From: Bin87 sp965220095
GTDB taxonomy: Bacteria; Chloroflexota; Dehalococcoidia; Lucifugimonadales; UBA3495
Reading direction: 5' to 3'
Length of the DNA stretch: 64,000 nt
Assembly (NCBI GenBank): GCA_965220095.1
Contig: CBDCPD010000004.1
Location: 1 to 64,000, forward strand
Shown: positions 53,845-61,356 of the stretch, in pieces
How positions within the stretch are numbered: position 1 is the first letter of the stretch
How the letters are laid out: every line of letters begins with the position of its first letter
Translations under genes and position numbers: made by a program
The notes under the pieces: generated by a model
What the model saw: only the letters and a program-made list of their open reading frames with translations
Told to the model about the DNA's origin: nothing
Databases searched by the model: none

Positions 53845-54278
53845 GGCAGCCGGGGCGTGCATCCGTACCGCCTGCGCCGACCAGGGATGTGGTTAGGCAA
53901 GGGCCGAGCCGCCGCGCCGGCTGGCCAGGGATGATACAGTCCCCGTCGCCGAGAGGCATGGCCGGCGGCTTGCAAAATGGCCGGTGGAGGTGGCCGTCCC
54001 AGCCGTTTCAGGACCGGGATTTCGGTCTCAAAAAGGGCCGGGAGCCGCGACTGTGGCCCGGGGTCCGTGAGATGACGAATTCCACCCCAATCGCGGCGCG
54101 ACTGCAAGGCCCGTGCGATGAATTCCGCTCACAATGTCCGATGATTTTCGTAATCGGCGGCCGGGAGATTAGGGCGGCGAGACTTCCTGACGACGATGGC
54201 CAGCTATTTCGTGGCTGGATCCCTCAGGATACTTGGTGCAACTGAATGTCGGTAACCTTTCTGAATGAGGCAACAGGA
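53845..54278. other. Intergenic after dnaE2
   Basis: A 118-codon plus frame is open here but its composition looks like a shadow and no ribosome binding site precedes it. No terminator with a T-run was found after dnaE2. Confidence 0.35.
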
Positions 54279-54588
54279 TCAAATCTCTTCAATTGTTACA
54301 TGGTCCCACAGGCTATCCGTGGGGCCCTCATGCCCTGCACGTAATCCGGTGTTTGGATCGAGGAGAAGGTGGTGGGGGCAATCACTGCCGACGGTTGAGT
54401 GCCAAATTCCTGCGGATTGTGTCTCCCGCAGCGAGAGCAATACCCAGGAACTCGGCGTGCTTGGCAACGAAACCACGTTTCGGACCGAAGTACATCGGAT
54501 GAGTAGCCCACTCTTCGGCGGACGCCAACCAGTGGATTAGGTCTCTTTTGACGAAGTCGTAGGAATCGCCAAACTGCTGCGAATCCAT
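54279..54588 (-). pseudogene. Frameshifted small hypothetical gene
   Basis: The frame from 54588 has an excellent ribosome binding site (AAAGGAGC, 6 nt before ATG) and reads MDSQQFGDSYDFVKRDLIHWL, AEEWATHPMYFGPKRGFVAKHAEFLGI, then stops at 54382. The natural continuation CPHHLLLDPNTGLRAGHEG...WDHVTIEEI is in another frame down to 54279. One frameshift around 54390-54410 separates them. Family unknown. Confidence 0.5.
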
Positions 54589-54773
54589 GACTCGCTCCTT
54601 TGGCCGTGTTAACGCTCTGCCGACCGGGGTACATACCGAAGATCGGAGCCGGCCGAGGCGTTATTACTCTCCCTGCCAACTGATCCGCCGTTGACCGCAG
54701 GGCGCCTGCGATGATAGCGCCGCCAGGGGTGGAGCCCTGGCGACTTCAGCAACAACCTACGGGGAGGTCGAAG

Positions 54774-55060
54774 CTGCAGAAGCAGTATAACGCTGCGCGC
54801 ACGTACCAGTTTCGCGTCCAGTTCACCCGCGACGACCACCGCCGGCTTGCAGATCATTGCCGGCTTTACAACGGCGCCGTCCAGGAACGGCGCGACGCAT
54901 GGCGCGCCGGTCGATCACCTTCCCCAGCCAGTGCCGTGAGCTCACGCTGGTGCGCCAGGACGATCCGGTATGGGCTGGCGAACACCGCAGTCTGGCCGTG
55001 GTCACCCTCATGGGTGTGGATCTGGCTTTGCAAGCGTTCTTCCGCCGTGTGAAGGCCGGT
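54774..55060 (+). pseudogene. TnpB (IS200/IS605 OrfB) N-terminal remnant
   Basis: YNAARTYQFRVQFTRDDHRRL and RLYNGAVQERRDAWRA are the start of a TnpB/OrfB protein. A frameshift at about 54903 leads to SQCRELTLVRQDDPVWAG and LALQAFFRRVKAG, the next conserved TnpB segments. Homology ends exactly where the 58-bp repeat begins (55058). The RuvC core is absent. Confidence 0.65.
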
Positions 55061-55116
55061 GTAAACGGCGGCGGTAAAGTGGGCCACGTGGGCGGCTTGA
55101 TCGTCGGCTTGCGGCG
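55058..55116 (+). repeat. 58-bp direct repeat, copy 1
   Basis: GGTGTAAACGGCGGCGGTAA, then AGTGGGCCACGTGGGCGGCT, then TGATCGTCGGCTTGCGGCG. A second copy, differing at a few positions, is at 56120-56178 in the same orientation. It begins exactly at the TnpB break. Confidence 0.7.
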
Positions 55117-55224
55117 AACATCAACAGCCCAGTGGTACGTTTTGCCGACGCCCTTGACTAGGCGCCCTGTAACACCGGACCATAGCCAGTTGATAATGTG
55201 GTTTTGACAAGTAAGGGAATCGAA

Positions 55225-56028
55225 ATGTGGCTTCGTACAAGTTGTGATATTACCTTTGATGTGAGCGTCCCTACGCCTTTTATCCTGATGCTCCGCCCTC
55301 GAAGCGGAGCACAACAGTGGGTGGCGCATGAAGACTGCACGTCGACGCCAAGCGTACCGATCACAGAGTATGCGGACAGTTACGGTAATCTGTGCGAGCG
55401 ATTGATAGCGCCCCCAGGTGAGTTTTCTATCCGTAGATATGCGGACGTTTCAACCGCAGACGGCGTTGACGTGTCGCCTGGCGCCCCATTTGACGAGGTG
55501 CATAATCTACCGGACGAGGTTCTAACCTATCTTCTTCCCAGCCGTTATTGCGAGTCCGACCGGTTTATAGACCTCGGTAAGGAACTCGTCGACGGCGTCG
55601 CGCCCGGCTACGATCAAGTGGCTAGAATTGTCGGGTGGATCCGCACCTCCGTGCGCTTCAATCCGGATTCCAGCAATTTTCAGATGTCGGCAGTCGAGGT
55701 CAACCAGCAGCGCGAGGGCGTATGCCGCGAGCTCACTCATTTGGGCATCGCGTTATCCCGTAGTCTCTGTATCCCAGCGCGTATCGTTGTCGGCTATCTG
55801 CATGAACTCGAGCCGATGGATTTTCACGCTTGGTTCGAGGCGTACGTAGGTGGCCGTTGGTACACCTTCGATGCAACGCAGGCCGTTCCACGTGGAGGGC
55901 GAGTTGCCGTCGCTTATGGGCGCGATGCGGCCGACGTGGCGATGTTCAACCAGTTTGGCCCGGCGCTATATCCCAGAGCAATGGAGGTACGGGTCGAGAT
56001 GCTCGACACTGGCCCGAGGAGCAATTGA
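55225..56028 (+). CDS. Transglutaminase-like cysteine peptidase-fold protein
   Basis: The protein has 267 residues from the ATG at 55225 (AAGGGA upstream). The N-terminal beta domain (1-100) contains VPTPFILMLRPRSGAQQW; the transglutaminase core has EGVCRELTHLGIALSRSLCIPARIVVGY (split: GVCRELTHL, CIPARIVVGY), MDFHAWFEAYVGGRWYTFDAT. The catalytic triad is Cys167-His201-Asp216. Proteins of this layout are usually small cytosolic or secreted hydrolases/transferases of unknown substrate; no signal peptide is visible. The gene is flanked on both sides by the 58-bp direct repeat, so it may be a mobile cassette. Confidence 0.85.
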   Translation: MWLRTSCDITFDVSVPTPFILMLRPRSGAQQWVAHEDCTSTPSVPITEYADSYGNLCERLIAPPGEFSIRRYADVSTADGVDVSPGAPFDEVHNLPDEVLTYLLPSRYCESDRFIDLGKELVDGVAPGYDQVARIVGWIRTSVRFNPDSSNFQMSAVEVNQQREGVCRELTHLGIALSRSLCIPARIVVGYLHELEPMDFHAWFEAYVGGRWYTFDATQAVPRGGRVAVAYGRDAADVAMFNQFGPALYPRAMEVRVEMLDTGPRSN

Positions 56029-56119
56029 GAATCCACTGTAGACCGTCAGCGAAAATGGGACACAGTAGGGGGTTAGGAAACCCGAGAGATTGAGCGGGTA
56101 GAGCGAGCTCCTGGACGAG

Positions 56120-56178
56120 GGTGTAAAAGGCGGCGGTAAAGTGGGCCACGTGGGCGGGTCGATCGTCAGCTGGCGGCG
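56120..56178 (+). repeat. 58-bp direct repeat, copy 2
   Basis: GGTGTAAAAGGCGGCGGTAA and the same AGTGGGCCACGTGGGCGG core as copy 1 at 55058-55116. It lies 92 bp after the transglutaminase gene. Confidence 0.7.
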
Positions 56179-56403
56179 TCGCGAAACTGTACCGTCCACG
56201 GTGTTGTTGTCCAGCGATTCTGTCAGTTTAGGTGTGGATGATTGCTCATCTCGACCGGGGAAATAGTCTCTGATACCAGCGTTCCTTGTTGTCGCCTGAC
56301 CGCCGGCGTTCGGAACCAAAGGGGGAGAGTTGGGCCGCCGGTATCCACCATGAGGCTGACGTTCTGAGTGCCAGAGCAACTGACTCGACGTAACATTCCT
56401 TGG

Positions 56404-56583
56404 GCGAACCACACTGGGTATCAATAAGGCGGAGGACGTTGGGAGGATGGATGCTCAAATTGGGTTCGCCAAGGCGTTGCGGTGGTTTTTGCCGACGACA
56501 CTGGCGAGCTATCTCCAATTTCGTGGCTGGATCCGCCAGGACACCTTGTGCGACCGAAGTTCAGTAACATTTGATTAGAGGCG
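56404..56583. repeat. 180-bp dispersed repeat, copy 2
   Basis: See copy 1 at 47892-48073. Here the plus-strand peptide ends in a TAG immediately after the conserved CDRSSVTFD. The right edge abuts a truncated NERD gene. Confidence 0.7.
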
Positions 56584-56851
56584 ATGCACGGAGGCTGGAC
56601 GCCGTCTTCTTGCTGGAGTTTCTGGACAAGCACGAGGGTTTTCAGGTACCACTCGCCATCGACCAATCCATAGTGACTGCCCTTGACCTGCAGGGCGAAA
56701 CACTCCAGTTGCCCCACCCAGCAAAGTCCAACTCGATATAGACGAAGCCCCGGTGGTCTCTGCCAGCCAGGGCTTCATAAACTCGGCGTTCCGCCAGCCG
56801 TTTGGGATCTTTCCGGCGGGTTGCGGGAAACTCCCGCGGGTACATTCTCAT
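56584..56851 (-). pseudogene. Truncated and frameshifted NERD gene
   Basis: It begins MRMYPREFPATRRKDPKRLAE, RRVYEALAGRDHRGFVYIELDFAGW, then continues after a frameshift as CFALQVKGSHYGLVDGEWYLKT. This closely follows residues 1-80 of the NERD protein at 15996-16745, about 40 kb away. Homology ends before the 180-bp repeat. The ELD and QVKG positions are retained, so this copy came from a catalytically competent-looking relative. Confidence 0.7.
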
Positions 56852-56941
56852 GGTTGGTGTTTCTGCTTCGGGGTTGCTATGCGTTCACAGCCAAGCGTCC
56901 GGTAGTGGTGAACCTCAGCCCATAACGCGTCCATGCGGGAC

Positions 56942-57979
56942 TCATGCCTCGTAGCAGGCCACCCAGTGTCCCGGCGCTCTCTCCTCCTGTGGAGGGTGAG
57001 GATCGTTGAGGCATCTTTCGGTAGCCATCGGACACCGGTCGTAGAAGCGGCACCTGGGCGCAGGGTCAATAGGCAGGGACAAGTCGCCCTGGATGTTCGG
57101 AGGTTCACGGCGACGCAGCGGGTCTGGAACGGGCACCGCCGAAAGGAGCGCCTTTGTGTACGGATGGAGCGGGTTGTGCAACAGTTCTTCGGTATCTGCC
57201 AGTTCGACTATTTTCCCCAGGTACATCACGGCAATCCGGTGGCACATATAGCGGGCCACCGCCAGGTCGTGGGTGATGTACAGATAGGCGATCCCAAGGC
57301 GTTGGGCCAGGTCCTGCATCAGGGACATGATGCCGGTGCGGCTTGACACGTCCAGCATGGAGGTGGGCTCGTCGGCCACTACAAAGGACGGACCTATGAC
57401 CAAGGCGCGGGCAATGGCCACGCGCTGACGCTGCCCACCGGAGAGTTCGTGAGGACGCCGGAACAGGAACGCGCCGGCCGGCGTGAGGCCCACGAGGTTT
57501 AGAATCTGGGAGACGCGGTCCAACCGATCCAGTGCGTCGCCAATGCCCTGCACGGCCAGGGGTTCGGCGATGGTGTCATATACGGTTCGCCTGGGGTTCA
57601 TTGATTCGTAGGGATCCTGGAAAATCATCTGGACCTGCCGGCGGAAGGCCCGCAACTGCCGTCCTTTGATAGTTGACACCACCACTGAACCCGCGAGATG
57701 TCCGCTGGCAACCGGCGCGGGGAACCGGAAAGATACGCGTCCGTGGGTAGGTTCAAGCAGCTTGACCAACAGCTTGCCCACGGTGGTCTTGCCGCAACCG
57801 GACTCGCCGACCAAGCCCAGGCTTTCCCCACAACCCACTTGGAAAGACACGTTGTCCACGGCGTGGATAAAGCTGGAAGGCTTACGGAACAAATTCGCGG
57901 CGATGGGAAAACGCTTGGTCAACCCTTCCGCGGTGACCAGGGCCTCTCGGTCGTATTCCGTTGGGTACGCAGATTCCAT
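56942..57979 (-). CDS. Peptide/nickel-type ABC transporter ATP-binding protein (DppF-like)
   Basis: The protein has 345 residues from the ATG at 57979; the frame extends upstream but the family starts near here. Walker A GESGCGKTTVGK, Q-loop FQDPYESMNP, signature ELSGGQRQRVAIARAL, Walker B FVVADEPTSMLD, H-loop ITHD, and the C-terminal oligopeptide-transporter motif CRFYDRCPMATERC (cysteines for an Fe-S or metal site). It is the second ATPase of a DppD/DppF pair, 7 bp after the other. It provides ATP hydrolysis for uptake by the permeases encoded upstream. Confidence 0.92.
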   Translation of the reverse strand: MESAYPTEYDREALVTAEGLTKRFPIAANLFRKPSSFIHAVDNVSFQVGCGESLGLVGESGCGKTTVGKLLVKLLEPTHGRVSFRFPAPVASGHLAGSVVVSTIKGRQLRAFRRQVQMIFQDPYESMNPRRTVYDTIAEPLAVQGIGDALDRLDRVSQILNLVGLTPAGAFLFRRPHELSGGQRQRVAIARALVIGPSFVVADEPTSMLDVSSRTGIMSLMQDLAQRLGIAYLYITHDLAVARYMCHRIAVMYLGKIVELADTEELLHNPLHPYTKALLSAVPVPDPLRRREPPNIQGDLSLPIDPAPRCRFYDRCPMATERCLNDPHPPQEERAPGHWVACYEA

Positions 57980-57986
57980 GGTTAGA

Positions 57987-59000
57987 CTACTGGGATATGT
58001 TATGCGCCGCCGCCCGGTTACGCGCTTCGTCCAATGGGTGCCAGCAGGCGGCCCATTGACTCCCGCGGTCCACCCGTGGCGGATATTCGCGACGGCATAC
58101 CTCGGTGGCGTAAGCACACCTGGGATGGAATGGACATCCCGGGGGAGGGTCAACCAGGTTGGGAGGTTCGCCCGGGAGGGTGGTCAGCGGCAGTTTCTCA
58201 CCACTTATGCTGGGGAATGAGGACATGAGAGCCGCCGTATAAGGGTGAATCGGCGCGCGGAATACGTCGGCGGTATCACCCAACTCCACCAGATTGCCGG
58301 CGTACATCACCCCGGTTCGGTCGGTGATTTCCGCAACCACTCCGATGTCGTGGCTGATGTAAATCATGCCCATCCGCAGTTCCTGCTGCACACCCTTCAG
58401 TTCCCTGAGGATACGATCCTGCACGATTACATCGAGGGCCGTGGTCGGCTCATCGGCGATGATCACGGCGGGGTCGCAGGCCAACGCCATCGCGATGACC
58501 GCTCGCTGCCGCATTCCGCCGCTGAACTCGTGGGGATATCGTTGCATCAATTGAGGATCGAGTCCCACCATGCGGAACAGGCGAGCCACCCGCGCCCTGG
58601 CGTCGGCGGCCGTCGCCTCCACGCGGTGGGCTTCGATTGCCTCCACCACCTGCTGCCCAACCCGATACACCGGGTCGAGGGAATTCATAGCCGCCTGGAA
58701 CACCATGGCCATACGCCGCCAGCGGAATTGGCGCATTTCCTCTTCTGGCAGTTGAAGCAGGTCCCGGCCGTCGAGCAGAACCTGTCCCGACGTCAGGCGG
58801 CCGTTGTCGGGCAGCAGCCGCAGGAGGCAGTTGGCAATGGAAGTCTTGCCGCAACCGGATTCGCCCACCAACCCCAACGACTGCCCCCGCGCCAACTCGA
58901 AGCTGACGCCCCGCACGGCTCGCACCGTTCCGTGTCGGGTCAGATAGGACAGCGAGAGGTCCACCACCTTCAGGACCGGGTCGTTATGCGCCATTGTCAT
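57987..59000 (-). CDS. Peptide/nickel-type ABC transporter ATP-binding protein (DppD-like)
   Basis: The protein has 337 residues. Walker A GESGCGKTSIANC, Q-loop FQAAMNSLDPVYRVG, signature EFSGGMRQRAVIAMAL, Walker B VIIADEPTTALDV, H-loop ISHDIGV, and the C-terminal PGCPFHPRCAYATEVC motif of the oligopeptide subfamily. It lies 18 bp after the permease gene and 7 bp before the second ATPase, all on the minus strand in one operon. Confidence 0.92.
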   Translation of the reverse strand: MTMAHNDPVLKVVDLSLSYLTRHGTVRAVRGVSFELARGQSLGLVGESGCGKTSIANCLLRLLPDNGRLTSGQVLLDGRDLLQLPEEEMRQFRWRRMAMVFQAAMNSLDPVYRVGQQVVEAIEAHRVEATAADARARVARLFRMVGLDPQLMQRYPHEFSGGMRQRAVIAMALACDPAVIIADEPTTALDVIVQDRILRELKGVQQELRMGMIYISHDIGVVAEITDRTGVMYAGNLVELGDTADVFRAPIHPYTAALMSSFPSISGEKLPLTTLPGEPPNLVDPPPGCPFHPRCAYATEVCRREYPPRVDRGSQWAACWHPLDEARNRAAAHNISQ

Positions 59001-59018
59001 CCGTAGGAACCCTTCGCG

Positions 59019-60032
59019 TCAGCCGTCGTGGCGCCGGAGCCTGGGATTGACCACCTCGTCCAACGCACGCCCGACCAGGTAGAAAGCGCTGCACAGGAGT
59101 GTGATGGACGCCCCGGCGGGGATGACCAACCACCAGTACCTGGCGCCGCCCAGCAGGTATCCGCCGGTGTTCGCGGTGTGGATCATTATGCCCCAGCTCA
59201 TTCTCAGGTCGAGCAGGCCCAGGAAAGACAGCACGGCCTCCGCAAAGATGGCGCCGGTCACGGTGAACATCATGTAGAGCAGGGACAGGGGCAGCAGGTT
59301 GGGAATGATATGCACAAGTATGACGTGGAAATGGCCGCCGCCAGCCACCCGCGCCGCCTCGATGTAGGGTTTGACCCGGATGCTCAAGGCCTGGGACTTC
59401 AGGATGATGGCGGTGCCTCCAAAGCCACCCAGCAGGCCGATTATCAGGGCCAGGTAGAAGAGGTTCAGGTTGAAAAGGGCGCTGAGCACGATGAGCAGGG
59501 AAATGCCCGGCAAAGCGATGACCAGATCCGCGAGCCGCATCAATAGAGCGTCCACCAGCCCTCCGTAGTAGGCGGCGACAGCGCCCACGGTGGTGGCGAT
59601 GCCCACCGTCACCAGGGCCGCGGTTATGCCCAGTATGAACTCGGACCGAGCGCTGAACAGCAATTGGCTCAGTATGTCCCGTCCGAGCGGGTCAGTGCCC
59701 AGAGGGTGTCTCCAGTTCGGCGACGCCGGATGCTGGGCGCGGTCGTAAGCATAGCCCGTTACCGGGTCGTACACCTCGGTATCCCAAACGGTGGCTATGA
59801 GTATGGGGTGGGAAAGTGCCATGAGCGCGAACATGGCAATGGTCGCGAGGGACAGCAGGCCAATGCGGCTCTCCAGGAATATGGTCCAGCCGTCCCTGAG
59901 CGACCGCCATGCCAACCGCAACCGGACCAACGCCAGTTGCAACCTTCCCGGACGCAGGTCGATGTACGGCGGCTCGGTGGGGAAGGACGCCCCTCCGTCC
60001 GTCGGCGGATGGTTTGATTGTTGGTCAATCAC
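59019..60032 (-). CDS. ABC transporter permease (DppC-like)
   Basis: The protein has 337 residues with a GTG start at 60032 that overlaps the preceding permease stop (GTGA). There is an N-terminal cytoplasmic extension, then OppC_N-type first helix (SRIGLLSLATIAMFALMAL), HPLGTDPLGRDILSQLLFSARSEF, and five further helices with the EAA loop EAARVAGGGHFHVILVHIIPN. It ends VVNPRLRRHDG, as usual for DppC. It forms the translocation channel with the DppB-like subunit. Confidence 0.9.
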   Translation of the reverse strand: MIDQQSNHPPTDGGASFPTEPPYIDLRPGRLQLALVRLRLAWRSLRDGWTIFLESRIGLLSLATIAMFALMALSHPILIATVWDTEVYDPVTGYAYDRAQHPASPNWRHPLGTDPLGRDILSQLLFSARSEFILGITAALVTVGIATTVGAVAAYYGGLVDALLMRLADLVIALPGISLLIVLSALFNLNLFYLALIIGLLGGFGGTAIILKSQALSIRVKPYIEAARVAGGGHFHVILVHIIPNLLPLSLLYMMFTVTGAIFAEAVLSFLGLLDLRMSWGIMIHTANTGGYLLGGARYWWLVIPAGASITLLCSAFYLVGRALDEVVNPRLRRHDG

Positions 60033-61180
60033 TGGTAACGTATCCTCGGGTCGAGGTACACGTACAGGATGTCTACTATCACGTGGGCCAGCAGAGAGAA
60101 CAGCCCGATGAAGACCATTGCGCCCATGACCAGTGGCAGGTCTTCGGACCGCACGGCTTGTAGCAATGTCATGCCGGTGCCGGGCCACGAGAACACGCCT
60201 TCGATGATCACGCTGCCGTCGATCGCGAAGATCAGGCTGTAAACCAAGCTGGTAATCACCGGGAGCAGGGCATTGCGGGCAGCATGTTGATCCCGCACCA
60301 CCTTTTCAGGCAAACCCTTGGCCCGGGCCGCCATCACGTAGTCCTCGCGCATCGTCTCCAGCATACTGTTTCGCGTCAGCAGCATGGTGCCGGCGAAAGA
60401 TATGAGGGTGAGCGTAGCGATGGGCAGGATCATGTGCCTGAGAATATCCAGCGCCAGATGGCCAAAGCCTGAGAACCCCCAGGCGATGAGGACAGCCAGC
60501 ACGCCGGCTGCGATGACCAAAGCCGACGTCCGCGCTGGCCCAACGCGACCGAGCTTCCGGGCGGCCAACAGAGTCAACAACGCGAAGGCGATGAAGGCGC
60601 CGGCCGTGGCGAGCATGTAACTGAAAACGTAGTTGGCGCTGACCTCAGCCTCGCGCCAGATCAAAGGGTCCAGGAACTTGCCAACGGGTAGCCATCCCAG
60701 CTTGAATGCGAAGATCCAGATCATCATCAGGGCGAAAGCCGGGGTGAACGCGGTGAAGAGTGTTGCGCCCGAGATGGTGGCGGCATACTCCAGCACGCCG
60801 CCCCGACGCCAGGCGATGGCTTTGCCCAGGAAGAACCCGATGTAGAAGGACGTTGCCGTTGCGGTGAGAAACAGGACTACGGTGCGGGGAAGGCGCTCTG
60901 CCAGCACGTCGATGACCGGTCGGGGGAAATAACCGAAGGATACGCCGAAATCCCCGGTAAAGGTGTTCTTCATGTGGATGAGGTACTGTTGCCACAATGG
61001 TTTGTCCAAACCGAACGACTCCTTGATCCGCGCTCGAACATCGGCGGGCAGGTCGGGGTTCAGGGCGTAGAATGAGGCGTAGTCGCCAGGCTGGGCCTGC
61101 ACCAGGAAGAAGGCCAGCGTCACGATCAGGAAGAGCGTCAAGGCCATTTGGCCGGCGCGTCGGACCAGGTATCCTGTCAT
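60029..61180 (-). CDS. ABC transporter permease (DppB-like)
   Basis: The protein has 383 residues from the start MTGYLVRRAGQM, chosen because GAGGGA lies 9 nt upstream. LTLFLIVTLAFFLVQAQPGDY is the first helix; FGLDKPLWQQYLIHMKNTFTGDFGVSF is the family periplasmic loop. More helices follow, with the EAA loop AARAKGLPEKVVRDQHAARNALLP. It ends YVYLDPRIRYQ. It is about 50 residues longer than typical DppB, with an extra helical hairpin around residues 185-235. It is translationally coupled to the DppC-like gene. Confidence 0.9.
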   Translation of the reverse strand: MTGYLVRRAGQMALTLFLIVTLAFFLVQAQPGDYASFYALNPDLPADVRARIKESFGLDKPLWQQYLIHMKNTFTGDFGVSFGYFPRPVIDVLAERLPRTVVLFLTATATSFYIGFFLGKAIAWRRGGVLEYAATISGATLFTAFTPAFALMMIWIFAFKLGWLPVGKFLDPLIWREAEVSANYVFSYMLATAGAFIAFALLTLLAARKLGRVGPARTSALVIAAGVLAVLIAWGFSGFGHLALDILRHMILPIATLTLISFAGTMLLTRNSMLETMREDYVMAARAKGLPEKVVRDQHAARNALLPVITSLVYSLIFAIDGSVIIEGVFSWPGTGMTLLQAVRSEDLPLVMGAMVFIGLFSLLAHVIVDILYVYLDPRIRYQ

Positions 61181-61356
61181 CGAGACCATTCCCTCATTTT
61201 GACGCCTTACCCTGCTGTGCCCCAACCTTCGGGCAGCCAGGTTGGCGCCCGGCCGGAGGATACGCCCGCAGATCCGAACCATCTCCCAATGCGACCGCCA
61301 AGTTGCGGTGTGTCCGTGAGATTATGGTGGGAGACGGCAGGCGCTTCCCCAGGCAG

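Noticed and set aside
53889..54245. 118-codon plus frame after dnaE2
   Set aside because: No ribosome binding site and no family features; composition matches non-coding GC-rich DNA.
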